DNA of 64,000 nucleotides from Megamerina dolium (GCA_963854835.1 OY978525.1:63583855-63647854), one strand, 5' to 3'; counted from the first letter of the stretch, positions 47,262 to 58,861 are shown. Made by a program: numbers and translations. Notes: a model not told the origin generated them from the letters alone.

Positions 47262-48148
47262 GTCTCAATAAATATAGGCGTAACTCATGCTTCAAAAAAA
47301 GGAAGTGTGTTTTAAAAAGCAAAGTTAGATTGTAAAAATTCTGCGAATTTTCTTATATTACCTTTCTTGTTGTTAGTTTTCAAATAATTACAAAACAGTG
47401 AAGTTTCGTATTAAACCCACTTTATCGATGGACCTTGCCTATTTAAAAATATATTCAGTTAAAAAAAAACACTTACCGTAACTCACGCGACATAATTTCC
47501 GTTAAGAGAGTTAAAGCATACATTTTTAACAAGTTTACAATACAACCAAGATTTGCGTGGTACTTACATACACACATATTGTGGGGCATTTTGCTAGGCA
47601 GTTGAATATTCTTAGGCCGATTATTGTAGAAAACTGTTTTCCTTACTTTTTCTCAGAATTCTCGCCTTTAAATATTTCATATGTTTCCTAAACTGTCATA
47701 ATCATAAACTGTTTCCTTCAGTGGTGATAACGCCCTTTTGATTTGACGGTTGTACACTGAGTTCATCGCGTAAATAAAAATTATTAAATCCCTTAACCTA
47801 CTCGTTTTATAAACTAGGAGTGGTTCATTCATTTCATTACGTTATTTTGCCGCAATTGTCTCTTTCGAAATCGATATGTTTCTCTCTTTTCTTAAGTATG
47901 TTAGAATTGACCGTCAACAATTCTTTATGCTTCTGCCTAAACTTCCAATATGTGTCTTTCTATAATCTCCACTTTCCATCATGCTTGCTTATATTAGATC
48001 TCCATCGCCTCATTCTTTCTTTAACTCTATTTTTCTTCCCTCTTTTTCCTTCTTTTTTCTTCTTTGTTAATTTCCAATTCGGGATAAAGTACAAAATGTA
48101 GTACAAAATGTAAATTATATTCTGTTTGAATATGATTTCGGGCATATG
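47262..48148. other. Unassigned AT-rich spacer
   Basis: No element, RNA gene or coding motif recognised. Pyrimidine-rich stretches give short chance frames. Confidence 0.5.
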
Positions 48149-49748
48149 ATCAGTGGGCGAAATGGCTTATCTAGCGGAAGAAAATTAATATCTACTAAAA
48201 TAATAAAGTTTTATTTTATGTGTTAATAATAATTAATAATTAATCAAAGAATCATATCAAATTTCTTTTCTGAAAATATTTTTTTACTAAAAAAATTTTA
48301 ATATAAAAGATTTATTTCTTAATTTTTTTATTCATTCTTTGGAGTAAGGTAACTTTATAAAAATATAAAATAAAATAATTTAAAAAAATCATTGTGACTC
48401 TCAGCTACATTCAGAACCGGAAACTTCAGACTTCATTTACGAGAAAACGTTTAACCTGTATATCTAAATGTATGTTATTTTGTAAAAAAGGGGAAGGCTT
48501 TTTAGAGAATGAGCTGATTAATGAACCGAAAGAGTATATAATAACATTCAGCAAATCTTGCATTGTGTTTTCGCGTATTCACTTCACACCCAGAAGCCAT
48601 AGCACGCGGATAAGGCCACACTTACGCCCGTTATTTGGAACGACGACTGTGAGCCTTCAAAAAAACGTACAGATGTGTTGCCATTATTTGTATTTCCGAA
48701 TCCAGGCATTGGAATATCCGCTAGTAGAGCCTTTTCGACCCTAAACTTGTTTTGGATATCGGTTTTTTTATGGAAAATGTTCTTGTCAGGGCCGCGAATC
48801 TATCACTTTTCGATTGGAAGTCGATAAGCAATGTATATGATACACTGAAAGCACTGAATTCAAGCGTGAGTTGACAATCCAAACTCATACAAATTAGTAT
48901 TATTGGGCAGGCTATTAACAAAATTTAAATTGATCATTTTTTTTGGGTGGTGCTTTACAAATTCCTAATGTTTGTGATGATATTTCTGCAATAACGATAA
49001 AGATTTTGCGGCCAATCGTTGCCATTTGTAAATGATGCTCAACTTGAAAAAACCCTGCTTTGTTGGTGTGATTTTAAAAATTTAATATTATATTTTCCAT
49101 CTCGGCATGAACCAAATCTGCAGTTTTCTTTTCAAAAAGTATTTTGTTTAGCCTGCAATAGAGAGTCGAAGAAGGTCGGTGATTATTGGTCATGTAATTC
49201 TTGGGATTGGAGTAATTTTGCAGATAAATTTAATGACCACTATAGCCGTAAGTGGTTCATATTTATGGTCATCAACAATGTGACGAAACAGATTCATATC
49301 ACCTTCGACAATCCTTGTAATTGTGCGATCAAGTTATAGTTGCAATGGCACCTCAGCAGAAGGTTCAGTTACTCATACCATATCACGGTAGCATCTCTTT
49401 TTAGCAGATCGCAAAACGTCGTAGGTTGGATAAATATTGGCTCTTCTCATTTTCACTGGTAAAAGTTTTTTTTATAACCTTCATCAATGTACAGGGCTAA
49501 AGCTTCTTTTGGTGTGGACTGCATAGAAAGTTGTGATCCTGATTCAACGCATTTCTCCATTTTAGTAGATGAACTCGGATCAATTTAATAATAATAGCTG
49601 GGAAAATAAACTCTATAAATTTGCAAGCCATATCTGAGCCCATAAAAAAAATGCGGGAAATTTTTTGGGGCAGCTACAGCAAATTTTAGAATCTTCATAT
49701 TTCAAAATTTAAATTTCCCCCGCTAGATCGGTTGTTTCGCCCTCTGTA
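48149..49748 (-). mobile_element. Transib element (RAG1-related transposase family), decayed
   Basis: About 1.6 kb bounded by inverted repeats. The left end reads agtgggcgaaatggcttatc...tagcgg (48152 on). The right end, reversed, reads agagggcgaaacaaccgatc...tagcgg (ending at 49748). The inferred ancestral end, CACAGTGGGCGAAA, fits the CAC-WRTG start known for Transib and for RAG heptamers. It contains a broken transposase on the minus strand (next entry). Shorter than intact Transib elements (about 3 kb), so internally deleted. No matching 5-bp target duplication was found. Confidence 0.75.
48400..49590 (-). pseudogene. Transib transposase remnant
   Basis: Read right to left. SMQSTPKEALALYIDEGYKK (49525-49465); after a frameshift, ANIYPTYDVLRSAKKRC (49445-49395); VTEPSAEVPLQ (49370-49335); then HRPSSTLYCRLNKILFEKK (about 49165-49110). 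A gap follows, then NLYEFGLSTHA (48895-48862), IQCFQCIIYIAYRLPIEK with Trp codons turned to stop on both sides, and ADIPMPGFGNTNNGNTSVRF (48725-48665). These blocks follow the order of Transib transposases as I remember them. The middle part holding the second catalytic acidic residue is not visible and may be deleted. At least two frameshifts and several stops. Confidence 0.78.
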
Positions 49749-49788
49749 CTCACGACATAGATATATACAGAAAACAAAATAAAAAATT

Positions 49789-49845
<57 letters not shown>

Positions 49846-50374
49846 TGCCAGGAGCATATAAATGCAATGGAAATGCGTTCCGAATGCAATAAAAATATAG
49901 AAAGATAGAAATATAAAAATATTGAAACGTGTCGCGAGAAAAATTATCTATAATTCTTCAATACGTATACGACAACAGCAACCAAAAAGTGAAAATAAAA
50001 CAGGCACTATACATATATGTATTTACGGATGTATGTGAATAAATATGTGCAAACATTAAAGAATAATCTATTTTTGTGCACGTGAATAATAAATAAAAAA
50101 CAAAAGCTTAGATACCAACATATGAAAAAGGCAAAAATAAAGAAATAAGAATTTATACATGATTCACAAAAAATTAAAGAAAATATAAAAAAACAACAAC
50201 AATAATAATATTAATAAAATCACTAACTAAAAACAGACGAACTACATATGTACATATGACATGTGTATATGTCAAGAAATCAGAAAAAAGAGAAAAACGA
50301 ACGAACGAGCCAAAACTATCAATAAAAGCATATTTAAATTTACATACAAGGTGAAATCGAATCGAACTGTACTA
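49749..50374. other. Unassigned AT-rich spacer with short (TA)n
   Basis: (TA)n at 49793-49843. The rest is A-rich without recognisable element or gene. Confidence 0.5.
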
Positions 50375-50376
50375 AA

Positions 50377-51302
50377 GGGTTATCCATTTCGCGGTTTCAA
50401 AAGTATAGGGCTAGAATTCGACATCTGTCAAACTGAGTTGTTAAAACAATTTCTTTCTTTTTCAGTTCAAAGTCTGACATTTGCGAAAATGGATCGCTTA
50501 ACTATCGCACAACGCATTAAAATTGTAAAAACCTACTACAAAAATGGTGATTCTGCCACAGCCACATATCGTGCTTTAATAGGAGATTATGGTTTACATA
50601 ATCGTCCAACTACGCAAGCAATTGGCAAATATTGTGAAGAAATATGAAGAGACTGGATCGGTTACAGATATTGTAAGGCCTGTGCATCATCGTTTCGCTC
50701 GTACCACCGAAAATATCGCTGCTGTAAGTGAAAGTGTTGCCGAAGACCCGAATGTGCCGATTCCTCGTCGTTCTCAGGAATTAGGACTGTCTTACGGCAC
50801 ATTATGGCGTATTTTGCATTTGGATCTACACCTACATCCATATAAAATCCAGCTCACACAACAACTGAAGCCAGCTGACCATTCACAACGTCGTAGATAC
50901 GTCGAATGGGTGTTTGAACAACAGGCGGTGGACGGCGATTTTTCGAACAAAATTTTCTTCAGCGACGAAGCACATTTCTCACTCGGTGGGTATGTTAACA
51001 AACAAAATTGTCGTATTTGGGGTTCTGAGAATCCTCAAGTAATTGAAGAGAGGCCACTACATCTACAAAAAGTCACTGCTTGGTGCGCTCTTTGGTCCGG
51101 AGGTGTGGTTGGACCTTACTTCTTCGAAAACGACGATGGAATGACTGTCACCGTCAATTCGGAGCTTTATGGTCATATGGCTGAGATACCGCCCAATATG
51201 TGTCAAAAAGTATAATAAAAAAGATTTATCATGATAAAAAATATTTTATATGTGTTTTATTTACATTTACTTTTGAAACCGCAAAATGGAGAACCCTTTA
51301 TA
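50377..51302 (+). mobile_element. TcM-1: Tc1/mariner-superfamily element, internally deleted
   Basis: Terminal inverted repeats of about 30 bp: left aagggttatccatttcgcgg (50377 on, continuing tttcaaaagta) and right, reversed, aagggttctccattttgcgg with the same continuation. Both are flanked by TA. Contains a truncated transposase gene. An inverted relative (TcM-2) lies at 62.06-62.99 kb with the same ends. Confidence 0.9.
50489..51215 (+). pseudogene. TcM-1 transposase, truncated
   Basis: Starts MDRLTIAQRIKIVKTYYKNG at 50489 (DUF4817-like helix-turn-helix). A single extra base at about 50629 shifts the frame (compare gcaaaattgtg in TcM-2). The frame then continues [54 protein letters not shown] (first catalytic Asp, SDEAHF) and [20 protein letters not shown]. 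At YGHM it jumps to AEIPPNMCQKV, the extreme C-terminus. The second and third catalytic aspartates are deleted. Confidence 0.88.
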
Positions 51303-51619
51303 ACCTTTTATATAATAATTTCAATTATTAAATTATATTTTAATTATTGTGTTGATATTTATTATTATTCTCATATATCTATACATACTTACGTAGTCAA
51401 TAAATCATAAATTAATATAAATTTAAAATCTTTATACATATACTTACCTTTTGTCATCCTCTCCAAATTAGTAAGTATCTAAACTTATAGATTCTAATAC
51501 TTAATTCTATGACCTTAGTGGGTATATTTAAATTCTTAAAACATTGCGTTCACCAACTAATACTGGCGCAGGTTACTTATCTACATCGACCTTGAGACAC
51601 CTAATCCAATAAATTTACG

Positions 51620-52700
51620 TAATCCGTACAACATAGAACCAGAAATTAGTGCAACCGCAGTAAAGTTACCCAAATTTAAGCAAAACTGCCCTGAGGTGTG
51701 GTTTATACACGTAGAAATGCAATTTGCTACAAATGCAATAACACATGATCAAACTAAATATGAGTGTGTTATAACTGCGTTACCGCAGGATATGTATAAC
51801 AAATGTACTCGATGTACTACGAAATCTAACTCAGAACAATATATATAACAACTTAAAGAATATATTGAACAAAAAAAAACTAGATAGAATTTTATCAGAT
51901 TCAGAGATGGGAGATCGTAAACCCTCCGAATATTATTAAGGATCTACTTGAAATTATTAGCTGGTAATTCCATTGATATATCATTTTTAAAAAAACTTTG
52001 GCTATGAAAATTACCACAAAATTTGTATATTGCACTAACACGTGCAAATCCAATTAATACTAACGAAATGTCACAGTTAGCAGATACGATATGAGAAGAT
52101 TTATGCCAGAAGAAAGTATATTCAGTAAGAAATGATACTACTGAACCACATAATAATTCAACTAATCTGGAGAAGATAGTGAAAAACTTACCAGCAATTC
52201 CACAAACTATAGATGGATATCTGTAAGATGAAAGGTCAAATGAATACCAGTAGAATTCATTCGATATGTCAATAGAAAGCAAAATTCACGTAGTCGTGAT
52301 AGATCCAATTCCCGAAACTGGCTTTATCACTATCAATACAGATTCGGTCATAAAACCAGAAAATGCGAACAACCTTGCGGTTACAAAAATAATTCAGAGA
52401 ATTCGGGAAATTAAAAAGTTCCATTGTTATGCCGACAAACAATGGAAACTCGTCACTGACTTATATAAACAAAACAAACAAGCTAACTTTAATAGACAGT
52501 GGAGCTGAAATTTCTTATATTTCGACATATGGTAAAAAATATCTAAATTTAATCTTGGCCTTAGGAGAGAATTGCCATTTATTTTTTTAATTGCTGATAT
52601 ATCAAAACCCATTGTCGGAGCAGATTTTTTAGAAAAATATGCTTTATTAATTGATGTAAAACACAAACGATTAATTAATAATACGACTATAGTACATTAA
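51620..52700 (+). pseudogene. Gypsy-3 gag and protease
   Basis: Gag start ATAVKLPKFKQNCPEVWF with FATNAITHDQTKYECVITAL and LPQDMY (51650-51800). The protease active-site stretch LTLIDSGAEISYIS (52469-52513) has the DSGA triad intact, followed near 52585-52680 by ADISKPIVGADFLEKYALL. Separated by many stops and frame changes. Confidence 0.75.
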
Positions 52701-53029
52701 CAGTAAACGCTATATATAGTTATTGCAACATTTTCTTTATAGATAACAAGATTACACAACTTTTAAAGAAATTTCCGAATTTAATTGCAGAACCAGATTA
52801 TAACAAAGAAGTTCAAGTACAGTACATCATATCATAACCGAAGGAGTTTTACCAAATTGTAGACCTAGATCCAATAAAATATAACATCGTTAAATCCGAA
52901 TTTGAGCTTTTAATTAGAACTGTATCTGTAGGCCGTTTAAATCAAAGCTTCAACTCCATTTAGATACAAAAGAAGAGCCAAATGACTGGAGATGTTGTGG
53001 CGACTATTGAAGAAAACCTAATTTAATTA

Positions 53030-53252
53030 CTATACCATATCGTTATCCATTGCCACTCATCCACGATTTACATACTGATTTTCAAAACAAACATATGCTT
53101 TCAAAAATACATTTGGTGCTTATCATCAAATTGCTGTAGCGGAAGAAGATATACACAAAACTATAAATATAACTACACTATTCGGAATGTTCGAATTCGT
53201 AAAAATGCCTTTTAGAGATTTATTAATGATGTTTTAAAGATTTTGATTTTGT
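53030..53252 (+). pseudogene. Gypsy-3 reverse transcriptase, N-terminal part
   Basis: ITIPYRYPLPLIHDLHTDFQ (53030-53090), then in shifted frame AYHQIAVAEEDIHKTINIT and FGMFEFVKMPFRDL (53115-53220), typical gypsy RT motifs. Cut at 53264 by the Jockey insertion. The catalytic YLDD motif is on the other side, at 55850. Confidence 0.78.
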
Positions 53253-53264
53253 GTTCGCTTATTT
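53253..53264. repeat. Target-site duplication of the Jockey block (left copy)
   Basis: gttcgcttattt, repeated exactly at 55840-55851; gypsy-3 RT sequence continues on each side. Confidence 0.9.
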
Positions 53265-53652
53265 CTTTTTTTTTTTTTAAATTCTAAGCATTTATTGAAT
53301 TTTTCTAATATACCTAGAAACTAACAATAAGTATTCAAATCTTACAAACTAACTAAAAATTATGTGATATTCCCTACGTTCCATCACAATTTGTTGAGTC
53401 GCGAGGTATAGCAATTTCACAGCATATTCAGTGTGTCTTTTCTTTTTAATCGACGATGCCCCGTGCTCAGCAACAATTGCCTAGCAAGGGGATTCAGATG
53501 ATTGTGTAATTTTTGAATGTAGCTTCTGCAGGACATTGCAACTTCCTCAGAAATTGTGGGTACATTTAAATCTCGATTGGTGTTAACGTTCCTCATATAC
53601 CAAAGCGCGTTTACAATAATTCGCAGACAATTGGATTGTATTCGCTGCCCCA

Positions 53653-54660
53653 AATGTCTGCTCATTGCTTAGTAGCTATCTCACGAAAATACAATTTCTC
53701 GTACATCACAAGGATTACACAACAAATCCATTGGAGATTCACGCTGGCCTTCCTCAAGGAAGCGTTTTGGGCCCCTTACTGTATCTCTTATACACTTCAG
53801 ATATGCCCAACAATAACTGTACATTCATATCGACCTTTGCTGATGATACGGCAATATTTTGCTCTCGCTTTAACTCCATAGAAGATACTAAACTTCTGCA
53901 GACTCATGTCAATTCTCTCGAAATATGGTTAGAAAAATGGCGTATAAAAGTCAATGAATCAAAGAGCGTACATGTAACCTTCACGCTAAGGCTAGATACA
54001 TGTCCCCCACTTAATATTAATGGCCAATCAGTTCCACAATGTTCCTCAACAAAGTACTTGGGTATTCACCTCGACAGAAGGCTGACCTGGAAAAATCACA
54101 TAGAGGCAAAGAAAACTCAGTTCAAGCTTAAAATTAATCAGTTATGGTGGCTGTTACACAAAAGATCAAAGTTGAATCTCGAATACAAAATACTATTATA
54201 TAAAGCAATCGTGAAGTCAATCTGGACTTATGGTATTCAGTTTTGGGGCACCGCATCTCCCTCAAATATCGATAAATTGCAGCGAATACAATCCAATTGT
54301 CTGCGAATTATTGTAAACGCGCCTTGGTATATGAGGAACCTTAACGTCCATCGAGATTTAAATGTACCCACAATTTCTGATTAAGTTACAATGCCCTGCA
54401 GAAGCTACATTCAAAAATTACACAATCATCCGAATCCCCTTGCTAGGCAATTGTTGCTGAGCAAGGGGCATCGTCGATTAAAAAGAAAAGACACACTGAA
54501 TATGCTGTGAAATTGCTATACCTCGCGACTCAACAAATTGTGATGGAACGTTGGGAATATCACATAATTTTAGTTAGTTTGTAAGATTTGATTACTTATT
54601 GTTAGTTTCTAAGTAATTTTAGGAAGATCCAATAAAAAAAAAACTTGAAAAAAAAAATTT
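53653..54660 (+). mobile_element. Jockey-2b: opposite-orientation Jockey inside Jockey-2a
   Basis: 5'-truncated, begins in RT (SSYLTKIQFLVHHKDY) and ends in an A-rich tail (54630-54660). Its last about 370 bp match the 3' end of Jockey-2a (53280-53652) at roughly 95 percent by eye, so the two form an inverted repeat separated by about 0.65 kb. The flanking Jockey-2a sequence is not continuous across it, so either a deletion accompanied insertion or the region was rearranged. Confidence 0.82.
53665..54384 (+). pseudogene. Jockey-2b reverse transcriptase, C-terminal two thirds
   Basis: 239-codon open frame: IHAGLPQGSVLGPLLYLLY (motif B), ISTFADDTAIFCSRF (motif C, both Asp intact), LEIWLEKWRIKVNESKSV, KYLGIHLDRRLTWKNHI and SNCLRIIVNAPWYMRNLN. 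Premature TAA after VPTISD. One of the best-preserved RT pieces in the window, but without motif A. Confidence 0.87.
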
Positions 54661-55074
54661 TTTTAGGTGGTCTGCAAAAGCCAAGCCCTTCTCACAGTTG
54701 CTTCTAGCCCCATTACCGTCACTCGAACGGATGGGGGAATCAGTGAGAATTGGCCGATTTGAGTTTTTTGCTGATTTCCACACCAGGTATTAATTTGGCT
54801 ATCTAATCTTTCAACTCTTTGTTGTTTTTATTTTTTAGGGCTTGCTTTAACTTTCGAGTGCAATGATGTAGCTGTGTTTTCAGATTCGGTGATTTGTATT
54901 TTTGCCATTGCCTTCGGAGTCTTCTTTTCTGTCTTACTATCAATTCAATATCGGCTGATGTGTATGGGCTATAGTTTGATTGCTTGCATACTCTTGTGCA
55001 GGTGGCTGAGCTGAGAGCTAACGAGAGCAACTGGTTGAATTTTTCGAGTGCTGAGTCTACATCGTGTCCATTAC

Positions 55075-55787
55075 TTAATACAACCAGTCTATTTTCTTTC
55101 TAACGCAATTGCTTTGGGGGCTTGGTGATTTTATAGATATTACCGTGGGTGAGTGATCAGATGAGAGATCATAATTAAACTCTGTGGAGATATTTCCCAT
55201 CTGCAAACCTTTAGCGACTCCAAAGTCTATGATATCGGGTATCTTCCTCTTGTCAGTCGGCCAATATGTCGGTTGACCATTTGAGATTACATCGTAGCCG
55301 TGGTTAGTAATGATTGAACATAGTCTTCTGCATTTTGGAGTTATTAAGCGGGAGCCCCAGTGAGTGTTATTTATGAATTTGTTACTAAGAGTTGAGAAAA
55401 ATTCTATATATTGCTGTTCGGTAAATCTGTATCTTGGGAGACAGTATATCGTAGATATTTCAGTGAAATGGGTGTCAGATATCCTCATTATGTCGATCTG
55501 GTTGGATTCAAGGAATTGAATTAGCTCCAAGCGGTGCTGGCTTAAGCCGTTGGCGTTCCAGTGGCATATCTTGAGACGACTCATGGTCTGGATAGCAATG
55601 TTTGGAGTAACATCGATTGATTTTTCATCATTTCTTGCATCATTGTTTGCATTGAGTTCATGAATTGGTTCATATTCTGGATTAATGTTTGAAGCAAATG
55701 TTCAAGGGTACTTGGCTGTTGGGTGGGCAGTGAGTGCTTCTGCTCATTATTTACATTGTTTTGTTGGTGTGGGTTTTGTTCTAGCAC
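55075..55787 (-). pseudogene. Jockey-2a ORF1 end and ORF2 endonuclease
   Basis: ORF1 C-terminus 55787-55581 (Gln/Met-rich, MQTMMQEMMKNQSMLLQ). It overlaps by a few bases the ORF2 start MSRLKICHWNANGLSQHRLE (55584), the canonical opening of Jockey endonucleases, then FLESNQIDIMRISDTHFTE. The domain is shortened in the middle (IPRY-type region joins FFSTLSNKFINNTHWGSRL) but keeps IITNHGYDVISNGQPTYWP and DLSSDHSPTVISI (Asp-His). The ORF1/ORF2 overlap shows how the second frame is reached in the intact element. Confidence 0.85.
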
Positions 55788-55839
55788 ACTAGCGTATGAA
55801 TTGGTTTGATTCTTGTTTGGGATTGCAGAGAAGAATTGC

Positions 55840-57100
55840 GTTCGCTTATTTAGACGACATTCTTATAGTTAGTAGAAATGAAGCAGAATATTTACAATAG
55901 TTAAGATTATTATTTCAGCAATTAAGCAAATATGGTTTATGTGTTTTCGGAGTAGAAACATTATATTTTCTTGGATACAATATTTCTTATGAATCAATGC
56001 AACCATCAGAAGAAAAAGTAAAGGCAATCAAAGATTTTGGCAGACCAGTAACAATTAAGCAGATGCAAAAGTTTACAGGTATGGTAAATTTTTATCACCG
56101 ATATATACCTATCCTCGCTGGAATGCTGAGTCCAATACGTGATAGGATTGTAAAAGCATCCAAAAGTACGAATAAAATTCTAGAGTAGTCAGATAAATCA
56201 ATTAAGCTTTTTGAATTAGTTAAAGAAAGTTTCGCTAAGAAAATACTGCTTAATCATTTCAACAGTAAAGCAAAACTGTCTATAACTTTAGATGCATCAA
56301 ATATAGCAATAGGAGGGGTTTTAAACAAGAAATTAACGAACATATTGAACCACTAGCCTTCTTAAAAAAACAAACTAAATCCGTCCGACTGTAAATATAG
56401 CGAGTTATTTGCAATTTATTTCTCAATTAAGCATTTCCGAGATTCGGTAGAAGGGCATATTTTTACAGTCTATAGTGACCACAAACCACTCATGTTCGTC
56501 ATGAATTCAAAAACAGAACGAAGTCCTCGTCAAACAAAACATTTAGAATTCATTTCACAATTTACAAGTGTCATCAGACATATTCGAGGTGAATCAAATG
56601 TTGTAGCAGATACACTTTCTAGAGATCCAAATGTAGAGGTTATGGAAAGTGATGATTTTAATTTAAAGATGTTATACCAAGAGCATCAAAATGGCAACGA
56701 ACTCAAATCCGTAATTAAAGAAGCAAACTGTAGTCACAAAATAGAATTAATTAAAATTCCACTACTTGAAATCGATATCTGGTGTGTCATTAGAAACTAC
56801 TAAGCCTTATATTCCTGAGGATTGCCGTAAACAAGTTTTCACAAAATTACATAATATTGCACATAAAGTGCAGAAGTAAAAGCTAATCGATATTTCTGGC
56901 CTGGAATGAATTAAGTTATTAAGCAGTGGACTAAAGAGTGTGGGTTATCAGAAAGCAAAGGTAAATATACATACAAAATCATTAGATACCAAAATTCCTA
57001 TTCCGAGAGGTAGATTCGAGAAAATACATATCGATGCAATTGAACCCCCATCTCCTTCGAGTGACTATCATTATTTATTAACCCTATCATTATTTATTAA
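55840..57100 (+). pseudogene. Gypsy-3 RT end, RNase H and integrase N-terminal part
   Basis: FAYLDDILIVSRNEAEYLQ (55841-55900, catalytic YLDD). Then VKAIKDFGRPVTIKQMQKF and FYHRYIPILAGMLSPI (56020-56140). RNase H pieces include SITLDASNIAIGGVL (56280-56325), then DHKPLMFV-like and HIRGESNVVADTLSRDP (56580-56630). Integrase: ANRYFWPGMN (56880-56910), YQKAKVNIHTKSLDTK (56943 on) and GRFEKIHIDAIEPPSPSSDY (core start, first Asp). Broken by stops. Continues after the piggyBac insertion at 58862 (LTVIDRNSR). Confidence 0.83.
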
Positions 57101-58861
57101 CCCTATATTGTTATTAGGGAATGTTAAAATTCAAAATTCTTCAGTTTCCTTCTCTATATGTATATGATAACAACATTGCATAATAATATAAAAAAATTTT
57201 TTACCTAAACTTGTTTTTTGGATTGTTGCCATATGGCAACAATTTCCTTCAACGTTATAGATAAAGGTAGTATTTTCAAATGTTAAAAAAACATAAACTC
57301 AAAATTGTACAAAAATTTTATACATATGTAAAAACTAAACTATTTATATAATAAAATATTCATTCACTCAAAATATTACCTTTACCATTTACCAATATTT
57401 CTGAAAAATTATTTATTGTAATGATATTTCTCGAAGCAATTACGTATTTCGTTGGGAATGCACAAGTGAACATCTTGTTTATCCTGAGCATCCTTTGAAT
57501 TTGCATGTGGTTTTTTCCTTGGTATATTTTGGCCAATGCTGATTATTATTAAACCGCAAATAATGAGAAGGGCCTGTTTCGAATCTTTTTCCGAGAAGTT
57601 GATAGACTGCTTATGTTATCCTCAGCTGATCCAGTTTTTGGACGCCCGCGATTACACAGGGCTATAGGACAATCAGCAACGTCATTGTGAAAATGTAACA
57701 GATTCAAACACTTCTGCGAATCCTTGTTGTACCTTCATAATCTTTTTTGTAATTTTTTGAATTGTATATAGATATATCGATAAAGTGGTCGAATATCTTA
57801 AGGGTCCACTTTTTTGACTTAATTGAAATTCTATAAAATTAAAACTTCCTACCAGTTGCCCTTTTGACGCAAAAATAATAATAAATGAAGTGTTGAAAAG
57901 TAATTATAAAAAAAAGTTTGTAGTTTTTGTTTTCTGGTACAGTTCCTGTTTTTGCCATTGAAGTTTGGTCGCTTGCATAACTTCAATTAGAAACTCTTTT
58001 GTAAAGTAATCCAAAAAATATTTTATAGGTTCCTTTAATGTTGCATTTATATACGTTTCTGTAAAATATGCCACTGGAGTTACCAAGAGATGTTCTTCCA
58101 ACGAAAGTGTTCCATCTTCTTGGATTAAAGTTAAGAGTTTCATTTGAGGAAATAGTGCGATTATCAGTAACTGAACCTTCAGCTATAACTTCGTTTCCAC
58201 CTTCTCCAATATTTTGAATATTGACTTCATATTGATCTTCACGAGAAAGTTCTTCTTCCATAAACGTATAATTTTTATCAAATGCGTCAAGCAAATAATT
58301 TAAAACATCGGGTTCTTCTGAGTCATCTAAATCAGATAAATATGAGCCCTCGAAGTTTTTCCAAATTTTTTCGATTTCAATGTCCTTAAATTTTCTTGCC
58401 ATTATAGAAAATGTCCAATTTTTAGGAAAGCAGCCACACGACTTAACGCAACGAAGTGCTCAAGCAAAATGAGTTATGCTTGCTTTAAAACGAAGGATTT
58501 GTGACTGTACAAGCATTGTTTAAAAAATCGTTGCGGCTGTAATAATTATTCTAGCAATACAATTTTTAGACAAAAATGAAAATGAAACATTTCTTAATTT
58601 AATTATTTAAAAAATATATTAGGATCGAAGTTAAAAAATTTTATTAAAAATTCTCTTTCTTCAACAAAATTACAGAGTGGAAAGGTAACTTTCAAAAAAC
58701 TTAAATATATATTTGTGTTAGGTCTAAACATTCAACTTTTTTATATCAAAATACTGTTAACACTTCATGTAATTGTAATCACAAAAAAACAAATTTAATT
58801 CTGGAATCAACAGGCCTCAAGAGCCTTCAAAGTTACATATGGCAATAAAATAGCGAAAGGG
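57101..58861 (-). mobile_element. PiggyBac-like element, internally deleted
   Basis: 1761 bp starting ccctatattg and ending cgaaaggg, flanked by TTAA on both sides (57097-57100 and 58862-58865). Gypsy-3 integrase reads straight on across the two TTAA sites. Encodes N- and C-terminal parts of a piggyBac transposase on the minus strand. Subterminal catatggcaa motifs occur near both ends. The left one is part of a perfect 22-bp palindrome (57222-57243). The left TTAA is in a 19-bp tandem duplication (57064-57100). Confidence 0.85.
57405..58402 (-). pseudogene. PiggyBac transposase remnant
   Basis: Starts MARKFKDIEIEKIWKNFEGS (58402), an acidic N-terminal region (SDLDDSEEPDVLNYLLDAF), then RWNTFVGRTSLGNSSGIFY. 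After a frameshift near 58090 comes EPIKYFLDYFTKEFLIEVM (58050-57990), the start of the DDE domain. It then jumps to the extreme C-terminus near 57640-57440: GRPKTGSAEDNISSLSTS, then KEKTTCKFKGC and, shifted, HLCIPNEIRNCFEKYH, the Cys-rich finger typical of piggyBac. The catalytic core is deleted. Confidence 0.8.

Larger units (their letters stand above)
53265..55839 (-). mobile_element. Jockey-2a: Jockey inserted in gypsy-3, itself interrupted
   Basis: Minus-strand Jockey bounded by a 12-bp duplication, with its poly(A) as a T run at 53265-53279. From the right: the C-terminus of ORF1 (55787-55581), the ORF2 endonuclease from its start codon (55584-55075), linker (55030-54803), and up to SNCEKGLAFADHLKK (54680-54665). 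Then an opposite-orientation Jockey piece (2b), then its own 3' end (53652-53280: QRIQSNCLRIIVNALWYMRN, then RRLKRKDTLNML). The RT domain of 2a is missing. Confidence 0.87.

Noticed and set aside
48394..48744. 116-codon plus-strand open frame
   Set aside because: Shadow of the Transib C-terminal coding region on the minus strand.
49019..49339. 106-codon plus-strand open frame with several Cys, taken at first as a novel small protein
   Set aside because: The minus strand of the same interval encodes ordered Transib blocks, so the plus frame is a shadow.
53265..55839. Twin-priming explanation for the inverted Jockey pieces
   Set aside because: Both opposite pieces contain the 3' end and a poly(A)-like tail, and a sense-oriented 5' part lies beyond the inverted one; twin priming gives neither.
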